This document shows, in pieces, positions 9,518 to 18,930 of a stretch of DNA of 64,000 bases (its first letter is position 1; every line of letters begins with the position of its first letter). The stretch covers positions 351,210 through 415,209 of the forward strand of contig NZ_JAGIAM010000002.1 of NCBI RefSeq assembly GCF_017744835.1. Direction: 5' to 3'. The position numbers and the translations under genes are program-made. The notes beneath the pieces were generated by a model that was not told the origin of the DNA, searched no databases, and saw only the letters and a list, made by a program, of their open reading frames with translations. This DNA is from Sphingomonas sp. Lineage in GTDB: Bacteria; Pseudomonadota; Alphaproteobacteria; Sphingomonadales; Sphingomonadaceae.

Positions 9518-10369
9518 CTATTGCGGCGACGCCCGGTCCAACTCGCGGTCCATCTCGCCTTTCAGATAGGCCTGGACGGCGTCGATTTCCTGGTCGGTGA
9601 GCGCCGCGAAGCTCTCGCGCGCCACCACGCTCATGATGCCGTGGTCAGGCTTGGAGCCAACGCCGGTGCGCAGCAATTTCTTGAGCTTCGCCGGGTCATA
9701 GGCTGCGACCATGGGCGCGAGCGCGGGCACCTTGGTCGCGCCGTCCTCCATCACGCCTTGCTGGTGCAGCTTGTGGCAGGCAGTGCAGGCGAAATCGACG
9801 ACGTAGCGCCCCATGTTCGTCGGGCGCGCCGCCTCGGCGACCTTGCCGACCGTAGCCATCGGCGGCAGCTTGCCCGCCAGGATCAGCGCACGCCCGATCG
9901 GGCCGTAGGACATGGTGGCGGTCGAATCCTTCGGCCCCGGCTTCAGCGTGCGGATCCAGGCGACGATCCGGCCCAGGTCCTGGTCCGAGAGATTGCGCAG
10001 CGCATGGGTGGGCATGATCATCAGCGACGATCCGTCCTTGTGCACGCCGTAGCGGACCGCGCGGACCAGCTCGTCGTTGCTGTGCGTGGCGGCGATGCGC
10101 GCGAGCGAGGGCGGCGCGATGCGGCCGAGCCCCGGCGCCTCGAACAGCACCTTCCCCTCGCCTTCGCGGCCGTGGCAGTCGCGGCAGCTCGCGATGCGCG
10201 CCATCCGGGCGCCCTCGGCGATCGAGGCCGTATCGGTGGGCACGGCGATGCTCTCGTTGGGCACGGCATGCGCCTTGCGGAGCATCCATTCGGCCCCCGC
10301 ATAGACCACGGCCAAGGCAACGACGACGATCGCGGCAAGCCCCAGCAGGCCGCGGATAACCCAGCGCAT
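9518..10369 (-). CDS. Di-heme c-type cytochrome, membrane-anchored
   Basis: A 283-residue protein with an uncleaved-looking N-terminal helix (about residues 5-26) and two heme-c sites: CRDCH in the N-terminal half and CTACH in the C-terminal half. Each domain is followed by a Met-containing segment that could supply the second axial ligand. It is probably a periplasmic electron carrier or the cytochrome subunit of a dehydrogenase, but no dehydrogenase gene is adjacent. A short palindrome-like stretch lies between its end and leuC. Confidence 0.9.
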   Translation of the reverse strand: MRWVIRGLLGLAAIVVVALAVVYAGAEWMLRKAHAVPNESIAVPTDTASIAEGARMARIASCRDCHGREGEGKVLFEAPGLGRIAPPSLARIAATHSNDELVRAVRYGVHKDGSSLMIMPTHALRNLSDQDLGRIVAWIRTLKPGPKDSTATMSYGPIGRALILAGKLPPMATVGKVAEAARPTNMGRYVVDFACTACHKLHQQGVMEDGATKVPALAPMVAAYDPAKLKKLLRTGVGSKPDHGIMSVVARESFAALTDQEIDAVQAYLKGEMDRELDRASPQ

Positions 10370-10431
10370 ATTCCCCTCCCCCGAGGAAGATCAATCAGTT
10401 ACGGGATAATCTTACCAGCAGGGGGCGTAAG

Positions 10432-11394
10432 TTACGCAGCGCCCTCTACTTCCTTGGGCGAGACATAATGCGGATCGTGCGCGAACGGGAGCGTATCGCT
10501 TCTCCGCAAGGCATCCAGAACCGCAGCAAAACCGGTCTCGCACCGAAAGCCGAGGACCCGCTCGGCAAGTCTGGCGTCATAGATACGCCCGATCGATCCC
10601 GGTAATTCCCAGCCTTTGGCAGCGTATAACTTGGACGCATCGGGGAAATAGCGCGCGATTACGCTTGCGGCGTCGCGCTTGAGCTCCACGCAATCTTCGC
10701 GCGCGAAGGGCGTCGGCGCCGAGACGATGAAGGTGCCGAAGCCGATCTCGGGCACCCGGTCGAGCGCCGCGACGTGCGCCCGCGCCGCATCCTCCACGGT
10801 CAGCCGCCGGTGGAGCAGCTCGTTGGCCTTCATGTTCTCGCCCGAGAGCGCACGGTGCGTATCGTCCTCCTCGGGGAAGAAGCGGCTGGTGCGCAGCACG
10901 ACGCACCCCATCCCGCTCTCCGCCCAGGCCAGCCGGCAGAGCTGCTCGGCGGCGAGCTTGGTGACGCCATAGATGTTGCGCGGCTCGATGGGCGCGCTCG
11001 CCTCGTCGAGCCACACCGCCTCGCCGGCATGCTCGTCGCGGATCGCCTGGCTGATCATCAGCGACGTGGTCGAAGTGAAGACGAACCGGTCGTTGCCCGC
11101 GGCGCGTGCAGCCTCGAGCAGGTTGAGCGTGCCGGTGACGTTGACGTCGACGAACGCCTGCGCCGAGTAGCGCGCGATGTCCGGCTTGTGGAGCGCGCCG
11201 GCGTGGACCACCGCCTCGATGCCGTGCTCGCCGAAGATGCGATCGACCAGCGCGCGATCGGCCACCGAGCCGATCAGCTGCGTGTCCGCACCCGGCGCGA
11301 CGTCGAGCCCTACGACGGTGTCGCCGCGATTGCGAAGCATCGGGGCAAGGAAACGGCCGAGCCAGCCCGAGGAACCTGTGAGGAGAATCCGCAT
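10432..11394 (-). CDS. NAD-dependent epimerase/dehydratase (extended SDR)
   Basis: A 320-residue extended short-chain dehydrogenase. The nucleotide-binding glycine motif GSSGWLG is at the N-terminus, the catalytic YxxxK is YGVTK, and the upstream Ser/Thr is in FTSTTSLM. The substrate is probably a nucleotide sugar, but no sugar-biosynthesis genes flank it. The ATG at 11394 (MRILLTGSSG) is preferred over the longer frame because it starts at the first beta strand. Confidence 0.9.
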   Translation of the reverse strand: MRILLTGSSGWLGRFLAPMLRNRGDTVVGLDVAPGADTQLIGSVADRALVDRIFGEHGIEAVVHAGALHKPDIARYSAQAFVDVNVTGTLNLLEAARAAGNDRFVFTSTTSLMISQAIRDEHAGEAVWLDEASAPIEPRNIYGVTKLAAEQLCRLAWAESGMGCVVLRTSRFFPEEDDTHRALSGENMKANELLHRRLTVEDAARAHVAALDRVPEIGFGTFIVSAPTPFAREDCVELKRDAASVIARYFPDASKLYAAKGWELPGSIGRIYDARLAERVLGFRCETGFAAVLDALRRSDTLPFAHDPHYVSPKEVEGAA

Positions 11395-11496
11395 GCGCTG
11401 CGGATAGCGGAGCCGGATGAGGCGGGAAATGGCTTGCACCGGCGAAGTCGGATGAGGGGAGGCTCCAACCGAGCGGAACCGCCGACAGGTGATCGC

Positions 11497-12180
11497 TCAG
11501 GCCAGCGCCGGCACCGTAGAGGCCAGCCGGTCCGCCGGCTCGCCCGCATCGGCCCAGTCGGTGCGCCTGCCGATCCACGGGTTCAGGAACAGCGCCGGCA
11601 GCTTGAGGAACAGCAGCTCGGAGTGGATGAAGCCGTCCACCGCCTTCTCCCACCATTTGGGCGCGCGCTTGCCGTGCGCCTTCAGCCAGCCCTCGTACGG
11701 CGCCCAGTGGCTCGGCTCGTCGCGCTCGATCACCTGGAAGATCTTCATCAGCACCTTGTCGGTGCGCACCATCGGGTGGTGGAGCAGGACGTCGACCTGG
11801 CGATAGCCGCGCTGCTCGGTGAGCATGATCACGCGGCACAGCCGCTCGAACAGCCGGTCGCTCGCGATCACGGCGTCGGTGTCGAGGTCGTCGATCGTGC
11901 GGCGGAACATGATCTCGACGAAGCGGTCGATATGGCCGCAGGTGCGATCGACCTTGAGCGGCATCCGCCCCTGCATCTGGTACCAGCGCTTGAACATCAG
12001 ATAGTGTTTGCGCTCGTCGGCGCGGTGCTTCTCGATCGCGGCGATCAGCGCATGATCGTCGGGCGAGCGCGCGCGCACCGCCTCCAGCACCCGGTCGATG
12101 CTCGTGTACCCGCGGTGCTCGTTGTAGATGTAGATCGAGCCCAGCAGGTCGAGATAGCGGCGGCGGAACCAGCCCAGCAT
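11497..12180 (-). CDS. Ferritin-like domain protein
   Basis: A protein of about 227 residues that is mostly helical. It has EKHRADERKHY and IERDEPSHW segments resembling the carboxylate/histidine motifs of di-iron four-helix bundles. The C-terminal part contains a hydrophobic stretch (FIHSELLFLKLPALFL). The start is taken at 12180 (MLGWFRRRYLDLLG), and the frame is open slightly further. Iron binding is inferred from the motifs only. The enzymatic role is unknown. Confidence 0.75.
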   Translation of the reverse strand: MLGWFRRRYLDLLGSIYIYNEHRGYTSIDRVLEAVRARSPDDHALIAAIEKHRADERKHYLMFKRWYQMQGRMPLKVDRTCGHIDRFVEIMFRRTIDDLDTDAVIASDRLFERLCRVIMLTEQRGYRQVDVLLHHPMVRTDKVLMKIFQVIERDEPSHWAPYEGWLKAHGKRAPKWWEKAVDGFIHSELLFLKLPALFLNPWIGRRTDWADAGEPADRLASTVPALA

Positions 12181-12229
12181 GGGACGAAGGCTACGCCTCG
12201 CGCGCCCAAGCGTCAAACGGCGATTGGGC

Positions 12230-12799
12230 TCAGGCGAGCCCCGCCCGGAACGCCTCGATGCTGCGCACCCGCCTGGGCCAGCGCGACGCCAGGTTGCGGC
12301 CGCCCAGCCACAGGAACAGGGGCGCGATCACCGCCGTCGCCAGCCACCACCAGCCGCCGTCGAGGATCGACACGCCGACCAGCAGCGCGAACAGCAGCAG
12401 GCACGGCGGCACGACGATCAGCAGGTTGACGATGGCAGTCGCATAGCCGGGCCCCAGTTGCAGCCGGCCGGGTCCATGCGCCGCCGCAACCCGCTCGGCG
12501 AAGTCCAGGATGGTCGCGCGATAATCGCCGCCCTGGCCCGCGATCGCAGTCAGCACCACCGGGCGCGGGCTGCCGCTCCACCAGATCTTGGCCTCGAGCG
12601 TCGCCGCGATGCTTCCCTCCAGCTCGTGCACCTGCTCGGTGCCGAAATGCCGCAGCCGCTCGACGGCATGCGCGGGGATCGCCACCGTGCCGCCGTCGCG
12701 CCCGCTCAGCACCAGCCGATCACCCTCGAGCGCGACCGAGAGATTGGAGCCCTTCACGCCCAGCGCTTCGAGCGCGGACGTATTGCCGCTGCGGAACAC
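12230..12799 (-). CDS. Hypothetical membrane protein
   Basis: A 189-residue protein with a soluble N-terminal half (about 1-115, beta-rich) and two adjacent membrane helices near the C-terminus (about 120-145 and 148-168). The assumed start is GTG at 12799 with an AAGGGGG stretch very close upstream, so the true start could differ. It lies 16 bp after scoB on the same strand, so it may be read with the CoA-transferase genes. No family recognised. Confidence 0.7.
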   Translation of the reverse strand: MFRSGNTSALEALGVKGSNLSVALEGDRLVLSGRDGGTVAIPAHAVERLRHFGTEQVHELEGSIAATLEAKIWWSGSPRPVVLTAIAGQGGDYRATILDFAERVAAAHGPGRLQLGPGYATAIVNLLIVVPPCLLLFALLVGVSILDGGWWWLATAVIAPLFLWLGGRNLASRWPRRVRSIEAFRAGLA

Positions 12800-12815
12800 C
12801 CCCCTTGCTCCGCGG

Positions 12816-13451
12816 TCAGCGCTCGAAATGCGCGGTGGTCTTGGCCGCCACTTCCTCGGCGCTCACGCCCGGCGCCAGTTCGATCAGCCGGAAGGGCGAA
12901 TTGTGGTCCGGCCGCTGGAACACGGCGAGATCGGTAATGATCATGTCGACGACGTTCTTGCCCGTCAGCGGCAGCGTGCAGCCAGGGATGAACTTGGGAT
13001 CGCCGTTCTTGGAGACATGCTCCATCACGACGATGATCTTCTTGACGCCCGCGACCAGGTCCATCGCGCCGCCCATGCCCTTGATCATCTTGCCCGGGAT
13101 CATCCAGTTGGCGATGTCGCCGCCTTCGCTGACTTCCATCGCGCCGAGCACGGTCAGGTCGATATGCCCGCCGCGGATCATTGCGAAGCTGTCCGACGAG
13201 CTGAAATAGACCGAGCTGGGCAGCTCGGAGATCGTCTGCTTGCCCGCGTTGATCAGGTCGGGATCGACTTCGTCGTCATAGGGAAAGGGCCCGATGCCGA
13301 GCATGCCGTTCTCGGACTGGAGCGTGACCTCCACGCCCTCCGGAATGTGGTTCGCCACCAAAGTGGGGATGCCGATCCCCAGATTGACGTAGAAGCCGTC
13401 CTGGAGCTCCTTCGCGGCGCGCGCGGCCATTTCGTCACGGGTCCAGGGCAT
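12816..13451 (-). CDS. scoB: 3-oxoacid CoA-transferase subunit B
   Basis: A 211-residue beta subunit of succinyl-CoA:3-ketoacid CoA-transferase. Conserved features are [17 protein letters not shown] and the catalytic-glutamate motif [11 protein letters not shown], followed by [14 protein letters not shown]. With ScoA it transfers CoA from succinyl-CoA to acetoacetate in ketone-body or aromatic degradation. Its start overlaps the stop of the phosphatase gene (ATGA). The two transferase subunits are thus separated by an unrelated gene. Confidence 0.96.
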   Translation of the reverse strand: MPWTRDEMAARAAKELQDGFYVNLGIGIPTLVANHIPEGVEVTLQSENGMLGIGPFPYDDEVDPDLINAGKQTISELPSSVYFSSSDSFAMIRGGHIDLTVLGAMEVSEGGDIANWMIPGKMIKGMGGAMDLVAGVKKIIVVMEHVSKNGDPKFIPGCTLPLTGKNVVDMIITDLAVFQRPDHNSPFRLIELAPGVSAEEVAAKTTAHFER

Positions 13452-14530
13452 CACTTGCTCTCCTGCGGATCGGTCCAGCGCTTGTCGGCCGGGAAGATGT
13501 CGTCGGTGCCGCCCTTGAGCCCGGTGCCGTAGACCGGGTTGGGCAGCATGAACCAGCCGGCGCCCCAGAGCTGCGAGACCATCGTCTCGCCCGCGCTGTT
13601 GCGCCGCGCGCGCACCGAAAGCTGGGGCGCGTTGAACAGGTCGCTGAAGTCGCCGAGCTGGTCGCCCGCCATCGCGACGACGCAATAGCGCTGGGCGATC
13701 TGCTGGCGGCGCGCATCCTTGCCGCCCTGCTCGCCTTCGCCGCGCAGCCACAAGGTGTCGAACAGGTCCGCGGGGCCGAGGCCCGCGGCCTCCAGCGCCG
13801 CACGCGTCTGATCGGCGGTGGCGGCGGAGCGGTTGGAGTTGAACACCACCTTGATCCCCTCGCGGCGCACCGCGGCGAGCGCCTCGGCCGCGCCGGGGAC
13901 CGCGGCCACCTTGTCGGCGCCGGTCTGTTCCCAGCGGGTCCAGCGGCCGGCATCGTAGGGCGCGTTGCCGCGCGCGGCGGTGTCGCCCTCGTAGCCGAGG
14001 TTGAGCAGCACGGTCTCGTCGACGTCGAGCACCACCGCGAGCGGGCGCTTGCCGCACGTCTCGAAGCGCGGGTTCTCCAGCGTCGAGCCCGGCGAGAGCA
14101 CCACCGAATTGATCTTGGTCTTGTCGCGGCGATAGCCGATCTCGACCCGGATGAAGTTCCACAGCGCCTGATAGGCCTGGATGCTGAGCGCCGACGCCTC
14201 GCCCGAGCCGTAGAGATATTGCATCCCCGCCGGCACGCCAGCTCCCGCCGCACCGGCCGTGGCAGCCGCCGGCATGCCGGGCGCACCGCTGGGCGGCGGA
14301 AGCGCAGTGAGGCCGGTGACCTGCACCCGCTGGCCGTCGGCGGCGGTATAGACCTGCCCCGGGCGGGGCGCCGGCTGCGCGGCGCGCGGTTCGCGCTCGG
14401 CGGTGCGCGGACGCGACTTCATGATGCTGGCCCCCGCCGCCACCGGCGCGGCAACCAGTGCCGCCGCGCAACCCGAGAGCAGCAGCCCCGCCGCGGAGAC
14501 CGCCGCCGCCGCGCACAAACCCGCGCGCAT
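13451..14530 (-). CDS. HAD-superfamily lipoprotein acid phosphatase / 5'-nucleotidase (class B-C type)
   Basis: A 359-residue lipoprotein. The signal ends in the lipobox LLLSGC, so it is anchored in a membrane and faces the periplasm. A low-complexity Ala/Pro region precedes the HAD domain. Motif I is [11 protein letters not shown], motif [10 protein letters not shown], and the last acidic motif is [11 protein letters not shown], as in e(P4)-type acid phosphatases. It probably removes phosphate from nucleotides or other monoesters. It overlaps scoA upstream and scoB downstream by ATGA at both ends. Confidence 0.92.
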   Translation of the reverse strand: MRAGLCAAAAVSAAGLLLSGCAAALVAAPVAAGASIMKSRPRTAEREPRAAQPAPRPGQVYTAADGQRVQVTGLTALPPPSGAPGMPAAATAGAAGAGVPAGMQYLYGSGEASALSIQAYQALWNFIRVEIGYRRDKTKINSVVLSPGSTLENPRFETCGKRPLAVVLDVDETVLLNLGYEGDTAARGNAPYDAGRWTRWEQTGADKVAAVPGAAEALAAVRREGIKVVFNSNRSAATADQTRAALEAAGLGPADLFDTLWLRGEGEQGGKDARRQQIAQRYCVVAMAGDQLGDFSDLFNAPQLSVRARRNSAGETMVSQLWGAGWFMLPNPVYGTGLKGGTDDIFPADKRWTDPQESK

Positions 14531-15249
14531 CAGGCCGCTCCGGCGGCTTCGGGGCGCGGCCGCGTGGTGCGGAACTCGATCTTCTTGTCGTAGGGGGCGC
14601 CGACGATCAGCCGCTTCACATAGATGCCGGGCAAGTGGATCGCGTCGGGGTCGAGGCTGCCGACCGGCACCACTTCCTCCACTTCGGCGACGCAGATCTT
14701 ACCCGCGGTCGCCATCGGCTGGTTGAAGTTGCGCGCGGTCTTGCGGAAGATGAGGTTGCCCGCCTCGTCGGCCTTCCAGCCCTTGATGATCGACAGGTCG
14801 GCGCGGATGCCGCGCTCGAGGACATATTCCTCTCCGTCGAAGACCTTGACTTCCTTGCCCTCGGCCACCTGCGTGCCCACGCCGGTTTTGGTGTAGAAGC
14901 CCGGGATCCCCGCCCCGCCCGCGCGGCAGCGCTCGGCGAGCGTGCCCTGCGGGCAGAATTCGACTTCGAGCTCGCCCGCAAGATACTGCCGCTCGAACTC
15001 CTTGTTCTCGCCGACATAGGAGGAGATCATCTTCTTCACCTGGCGCGAGCGGAGCAGCTTGCCGAGCCCCTCGTTGTCGATGCCGGCGTTGTTCGATGCG
15101 ATGGTGAGGTCCTTGACTCCCGACGCCTGGAGCGCGTCGATCAGCCGCTCGGGGATGCCGCACAGGCCGAAGCCGCCCGCGCAGATCGTCATGCCGTCGA
15201 ACAGCAGCCCGTCCAGCGCCGCCTCCGCATTGGGATAGAGCTTCTTCAT
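14530..15249 (-). CDS. scoA: 3-oxoacid CoA-transferase subunit A
   Basis: A 239-residue alpha subunit with the glycine-rich [13 protein letters not shown] motif and the [14 protein letters not shown] block typical of ScoA/AtoD. The ATG at 15249 ([12 protein letters not shown]) has an AGGAGAGA site upstream and avoids the long extension the open frame would allow. It is the first gene of the scoA-phosphatase-scoB run, with an AT-richer region upstream that probably holds the promoter. Confidence 0.96.
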   Translation of the reverse strand: MKKLYPNAEAALDGLLFDGMTICAGGFGLCGIPERLIDALQASGVKDLTIASNNAGIDNEGLGKLLRSRQVKKMISSYVGENKEFERQYLAGELEVEFCPQGTLAERCRAGGAGIPGFYTKTGVGTQVAEGKEVKVFDGEEYVLERGIRADLSIIKGWKADEAGNLIFRKTARNFNQPMATAGKICVAEVEEVVPVGSLDPDAIHLPGIYVKRLIVGAPYDKKIEFRTTRPRPEAAGAA

Positions 15250-15474
15250 GGGCGATTCTCTCCTGACCTGCACCGGCGATAATCCGGGCGCGCGGGAGCG
15301 GTCAAGCAAAGGTGAACCGACTTTCAACTTTTGATAGAATCTGGCGCTGTGGCATAAGAGTCACACTCGGCGATGTAATCAAATTGCCATATTGCACCTG
15401 CGAAATGGAAGCCTATCTGAGGCTGCGGATGGCCATCCGAACCTGAATAAAAAGTCCAAAAGATAGGAACTTGT

Positions 15475-15990
15475 ATGCGTATTCTCGCAACGACGGCGCT
15501 CGCCCTGGTGGCCGCGACGGCAGCCCCCGCTTTCGCTCAGGATGGCAGCTTCACCGGCCCGCGCGTCGAAGTGACTGCCGGCTGGGATCATGTCGGCGGC
15601 GCCGGCGAAGGCCAGGACGGCTTCGCCTATGGCGGCGCGTTCGGCTATGACCATCAGATCGGCAAGGCCGTGATCGGCGCCGAGACCGAGATCACCGGTG
15701 CGACCACCAAGGAAGCTGGCGCCAGCGCCGGCCGCGACCTCTATGTCGGCGGCCGTATCGGCTTCGTCGCGCTCCCCAACACGCTGGTCTACGCCAAGGG
15801 CGGCCTGACCAACGCGCGCGTCAACATCGACGGCCTCGGCGGCACGACCACCGACGGCTATCGCTTCGGCGGCGGCATCGAGCGCAACTTCGGCAAGTTC
15901 TACGGCAAGGTCGAGTATCGCTACTCGCGCTACGAAGAGCTGGACCTGAACCGCGACCAGGTGGTCGCCGGCATCGGCGTCCGCTTCTGA
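15475..15990 (+). CDS. Outer-membrane beta-barrel protein (opacity/porin-like)
   Basis: A 171-residue small barrel. It has a signal peptide with an APAFAQ cleavage site, alternating amphipathic strands (VEVTAGWDHV, AFGYDHQIGK, VYAKGGLTNA, KVEYRYSRYEE) and a terminal aromatic residue (GIGVRF), the signal for BAM-dependent outer-membrane insertion. It resembles the Omp25/OmpA-barrel family of alphaproteobacteria. The 225-bp upstream gap is AT-richer and holds the promoter region, with a ggaact stretch before the ATG. Confidence 0.92.
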   Translation: MRILATTALALVAATAAPAFAQDGSFTGPRVEVTAGWDHVGGAGEGQDGFAYGGAFGYDHQIGKAVIGAETEITGATTKEAGASAGRDLYVGGRIGFVALPNTLVYAKGGLTNARVNIDGLGGTTTDGYRFGGGIERNFGKFYGKVEYRYSRYEELDLNRDQVVAGIGVRF

Positions 15991-16011
15991 TCGTCTGATC
16001 GTCGAACCAGA

Positions 16012-16043
16012 GGGGCCGCGCGGGCAACCGCGCGGCCCTTTTT
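16012..16043 (+). terminator. Rho-independent terminator of the barrel gene
   Basis: An 11-bp perfect stem, gggccgcgcgg (16013-16023) with ccgcgcggccc (16028-16038), loop gcaa, followed directly by T5. It lies 22 bp past the stop codon. Confidence 0.92.
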
Positions 16044-16046
16044 GCG

Positions 16047-16316
16047 TCAGGGGTCGAGCGGCCAGCCGCTCGACCGGCTGCGTGCGCCCTGCCGCAGCAG
16101 TTCCGCATTAGGATCGCCGTCCCGCCTCACATAGCGGCCCTGTTTCGGATCCCATTCCTCGACCGGCGGATGCGTCTCAGCTTCGGCGCGATCGCGCCCC
16201 GCCTCGGCGGTATGCGCGTTGACGCGCCGCATCTGGCGCCACATCGCGCGCATGAGCACGAAGGTCAGCCCGAAAACGATGACTACGCCGGCGAGCGCCG
16301 TGAATTTTTCCCCCAT
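16047..16316 (-). CDS. Small single-pass membrane protein
   Basis: An 89-residue protein with one N-terminal membrane helix (about residues 7-25, ALAGVVIVFGLTFVLMRAMW) and a charged, proline-containing cytoplasmic tail (EEWDPKQGRYVRRDGD). No recognised family. It is convergent with the barrel gene, sharing the terminator region, and divergent from the TPP enzyme. Confidence 0.7.
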   Translation of the reverse strand: MGEKFTALAGVVIVFGLTFVLMRAMWRQMRRVNAHTAEAGRDRAEAETHPPVEEWDPKQGRYVRRDGDPNAELLRQGARSRSSGWPLDP

Positions 16317-16398
16317 CCCGCCAGCCTATCACTTTGCGAAACGATTCCAAGATGGCGCGGGGGTGACGCGGCCCGCGCAGCCGTTCTAGACAGGCGCG

Positions 16399-18051
16399 AT
16401 GAGCATCAAACGAACCGGGGGCCGGGTCCTCGTCGACAATCTGGTGGCACAGGGCTGCGACCGTATCTTCCATGTGCCGGGCGAGAGCTTCCTAGCCGTG
16501 CTCGACGCGCTGCACGACACGCCGTCGATCGACCTGGTCACGTGTCGCCAGGAAGGCGGCGCCGCGTTCATGGCCTGCGCCGACGGCACGATGACCGGCC
16601 GCCCCGGCGTGTGCTTCGTCACCCGCGGTCCCGGCGCGACCAATGCGAGCATCGGCGTGCACGTTGCGATGCAGGATTCGCAGCCGATGCTGCTCTTCAT
16701 CGGCGACGTCGACCGCGGCATGCGCGACCGCGAGGGCTTCCAGGAAGTCGACCTGCCCGCGATGTTCGCGCCCCTCGCCAAATGGGCGACGCGGATCGAG
16801 GACGCGCGGCGCATCCCCGAATATGTCGCCCGCGCCTGGAACGTCGCGACCAGCGGCCGTCCCGGGCCGGTGGTGATCGCGCTGCCCGAGGACATGCTGT
16901 GCGACGTGGTCGAGGCGGTGGATCGGCCGAAGGTGGAGCGGCAGGCTACCTATCTGGCATCCGGAACGGTGCAAGGGGTGGTCAGTTGCCTTCGCCGCGC
17001 GGAACGGCCCGTCGCGATCGTCGGCGGAGCCGGCTGGGACATAGCTACAGGAGCCGCATTCGGTTATTTTGCGCGGAGCTGGGGTATCCCGGTCGCCGGC
17101 GCTTTCCGCAGACAGGACGCGATGCGCAACAGCGATCGCGCCTGGGCAGGCAATCTGGGATATGGCCCGAATCCGAAACTAGTCGAGCGGATCAAACAGG
17201 CTGATGTCATCCTCGCGGTAGGGGCACGGCTTGGAGAGGCGACCACCGACGGCTATACTTTGATCACGCCCGACCACCCGGGGCAGGTGTTGATCCATGT
17301 CCACCCCGATCCCGGCGAATTGAATCGGGTTTACCGCGCGGACATCGCGATCTGCGCCGATCCGTGTGCCTTCGCGATAGAGATCGTCACGGCGGAATTC
17401 CCTGCACACCCCCTTCCCGCGGGTGCCGAAGCCCACGCCGACTATCTCGAATGGTCCACCCCCAAACGCCGCGAGGGCGTGGCGCTCGACCTCGGCCAAT
17501 GCGTCGCCGCGATGCGCGAAGCGATGCCCCCGGACACGATCATCTGTAATGGCGCTGGCAATTTCTCGTCCTGGTGGCACCGCTACTGGCGCTACGAGAT
17601 GCAGCCCTCGCAGCTCGCCCCCACCGCCGGCGCGATGGGTTACGGCGTCCCCGCCGCGGTCGCCGCCGCGCTGCGCTTCCCCGACCGCAAGGTGGTGGCA
17701 GTCGCGGGCGACGGCGATTTCCTCATGAACGGTCAGGAGCTCGCCACCGCGGTCCAGCACGACGCCGACATGCTCGTCATCGTGGTCGACAATTCGGCGT
17801 ACGGCACGATTCGGATGCATCAGGAGCGCGAATATCCCGCCCGCCTCTCGGGCACAGCGCTCCGCAATCCGGACTTCACCGCGCTCGGCCGCGCCTATGG
17901 CTGCTGGGCCGAGACAGTGGAAAAGACCGAAGACTTCGCCCCGGCGCTCGACCGCGCGCTTGCCGAGGACGGCGTCAGGCTGCTCCACTTGAAGACCGAC
18001 GTCGAGTTCATCACCCCCGCCACCACCATCGCCGCGATCCGGTCGCGCTAG
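16399..18051 (+). CDS. Thiamine-diphosphate-dependent enzyme, acetolactate synthase-like
   Basis: A 550-residue three-domain TPP enzyme. The N-terminal pyrimidine domain has the catalytic Glu in HVPGESFLAVLDAL, a central domain follows, and the C-terminal PP domain has the GDGDFLMNGQ...NNSAYG-like diphosphate/Mg motif (here VVDNSAYGTIRM). It resembles acetolactate synthase large-subunit paralogues. There is no small subunit or ilvC nearby, so a role in branched-chain synthesis is not implied. The stop is 2 bp before the next start, so it is probably co-transcribed with the methyltransferase downstream. Confidence 0.9.
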   Translation: MSIKRTGGRVLVDNLVAQGCDRIFHVPGESFLAVLDALHDTPSIDLVTCRQEGGAAFMACADGTMTGRPGVCFVTRGPGATNASIGVHVAMQDSQPMLLFIGDVDRGMRDREGFQEVDLPAMFAPLAKWATRIEDARRIPEYVARAWNVATSGRPGPVVIALPEDMLCDVVEAVDRPKVERQATYLASGTVQGVVSCLRRAERPVAIVGGAGWDIATGAAFGYFARSWGIPVAGAFRRQDAMRNSDRAWAGNLGYGPNPKLVERIKQADVILAVGARLGEATTDGYTLITPDHPGQVLIHVHPDPGELNRVYRADIAICADPCAFAIEIVTAEFPAHPLPAGAEAHADYLEWSTPKRREGVALDLGQCVAAMREAMPPDTIICNGAGNFSSWWHRYWRYEMQPSQLAPTAGAMGYGVPAAVAAALRFPDRKVVAVAGDGDFLMNGQELATAVQHDADMLVIVVDNSAYGTIRMHQEREYPARLSGTALRNPDFTALGRAYGCWAETVEKTEDFAPALDRALAEDGVRLLHLKTDVEFITPATTIAAIRSR

Positions 18052-18053
18052 GG

Positions 18054-18650
18054 ATGCCGCGCGACGTCGTCGATCATTATCAGCGCAATGCGGAGACCTT
18101 CGACGCCGCGCGCGCGAACAGCTTCGCCGAACGGCCGTGGTTCGATCGCTTCCTGCTTGCGCTCCCCGGCGGCGGCCATGTCCTCGATCTCGGCTGCGGC
18201 GCCGGCGAACCGGTCGCGCGCTATCTGATCGAGGCGGGGCTCAGGATCACCGGCATCGACGCGGCCCCCGCGATGCTTGCCAAGGCCCGCGAGCGTTTCC
18301 CCGATCATCTCTGGATCGAAGGCGACATGCGCTCGGCCGCGCCGCCCCGCCGCTTCCACGGCGTGGTCGCCTGGGACAGCCTGTTCCATCTGCCCCCCGC
18401 ACATCAGGCCGGCATGATCGAGCGGATGGCGCGCTGGCTCGAGCCCGGCGGCGCGCTGCTGTTCAACAGCGGCGATGAGGCCAATGAGATGGTCGGCGAG
18501 CAGTTCGGCGAACCGCTCTATCACGCGAGCCTCGCGCCCGCTGACTATCGAGCGCTGTTCGACCAGGCGGGGCTGGTCGAGACCGCCTTCGCGCTTGCGG
18601 ACCCGCGCGCCGGCAACCGCACCATCTGGCTGGCGCGAAAGGCCGGCTGA
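18054..18650 (+). CDS. Class I SAM-dependent methyltransferase (copy 1)
   Basis: A 198-residue Rossmann-fold methyltransferase. Motif I is VLDLGCGAGEP, the acidic motif ITGIDAAP, and then GVVAWDSLFHL. The substrate is not predictable. It is clearly paralogous to the protein at 18931-19515, with the same motifs in register and shared DRFL, WLEPGGALLFN and YHASL blocks. It starts 2 bp after the TPP enzyme stop. Confidence 0.92.
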   Translation: MPRDVVDHYQRNAETFDAARANSFAERPWFDRFLLALPGGGHVLDLGCGAGEPVARYLIEAGLRITGIDAAPAMLAKARERFPDHLWIEGDMRSAAPPRRFHGVVAWDSLFHLPPAHQAGMIERMARWLEPGGALLFNSGDEANEMVGEQFGEPLYHASLAPADYRALFDQAGLVETAFALADPRAGNRTIWLARKAG

Positions 18651-18666
18651 GCGGGCCGCGCAGCCC

Positions 18667-18837
18667 CTAGATATCGTCGCCGAGCGCGCCCTTCACCTTG
18701 CCGACGAACTGCTCGCCCTTGCCTTTCGCCTCCTGCTCGGCGCCTTCGTCGCGCGTCTCGGGGTTGTCGCTCTGCTGCTTGATCTTGCCGGCAGCCTCGT
18801 TGAGGTTGCCCTTGATCTTGTCGGTCAGTTCACCCAT
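18667..18837 (-). CDS. CsbD family stress-response protein
   Basis: A 56-residue hydrophilic protein (MGELTDKIKGNLNEAAGK...VGKVKGALGDDI) with the CsbD-like pattern of short amphipathic helices. CsbD proteins are general-stress proteins of unknown mechanism. It lies on the opposite strand between the two paralogous methyltransferases. The start at 18837 has a GGAGGCTGA stretch upstream. Confidence 0.9.
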   Translation of the reverse strand: MGELTDKIKGNLNEAAGKIKQQSDNPETRDEGAEQEAKGKGEQFVGKVKGALGDDI

Positions 18838-18930
18838 GATTTCAGCCTCCTGGCGGGTCGGGCATGCGGGGACGCCCGGATCCATTGGTTCCGGTTTCAA
18901 CGGTCCGCCCGGTTTGGGGGTTCCGGGGAA

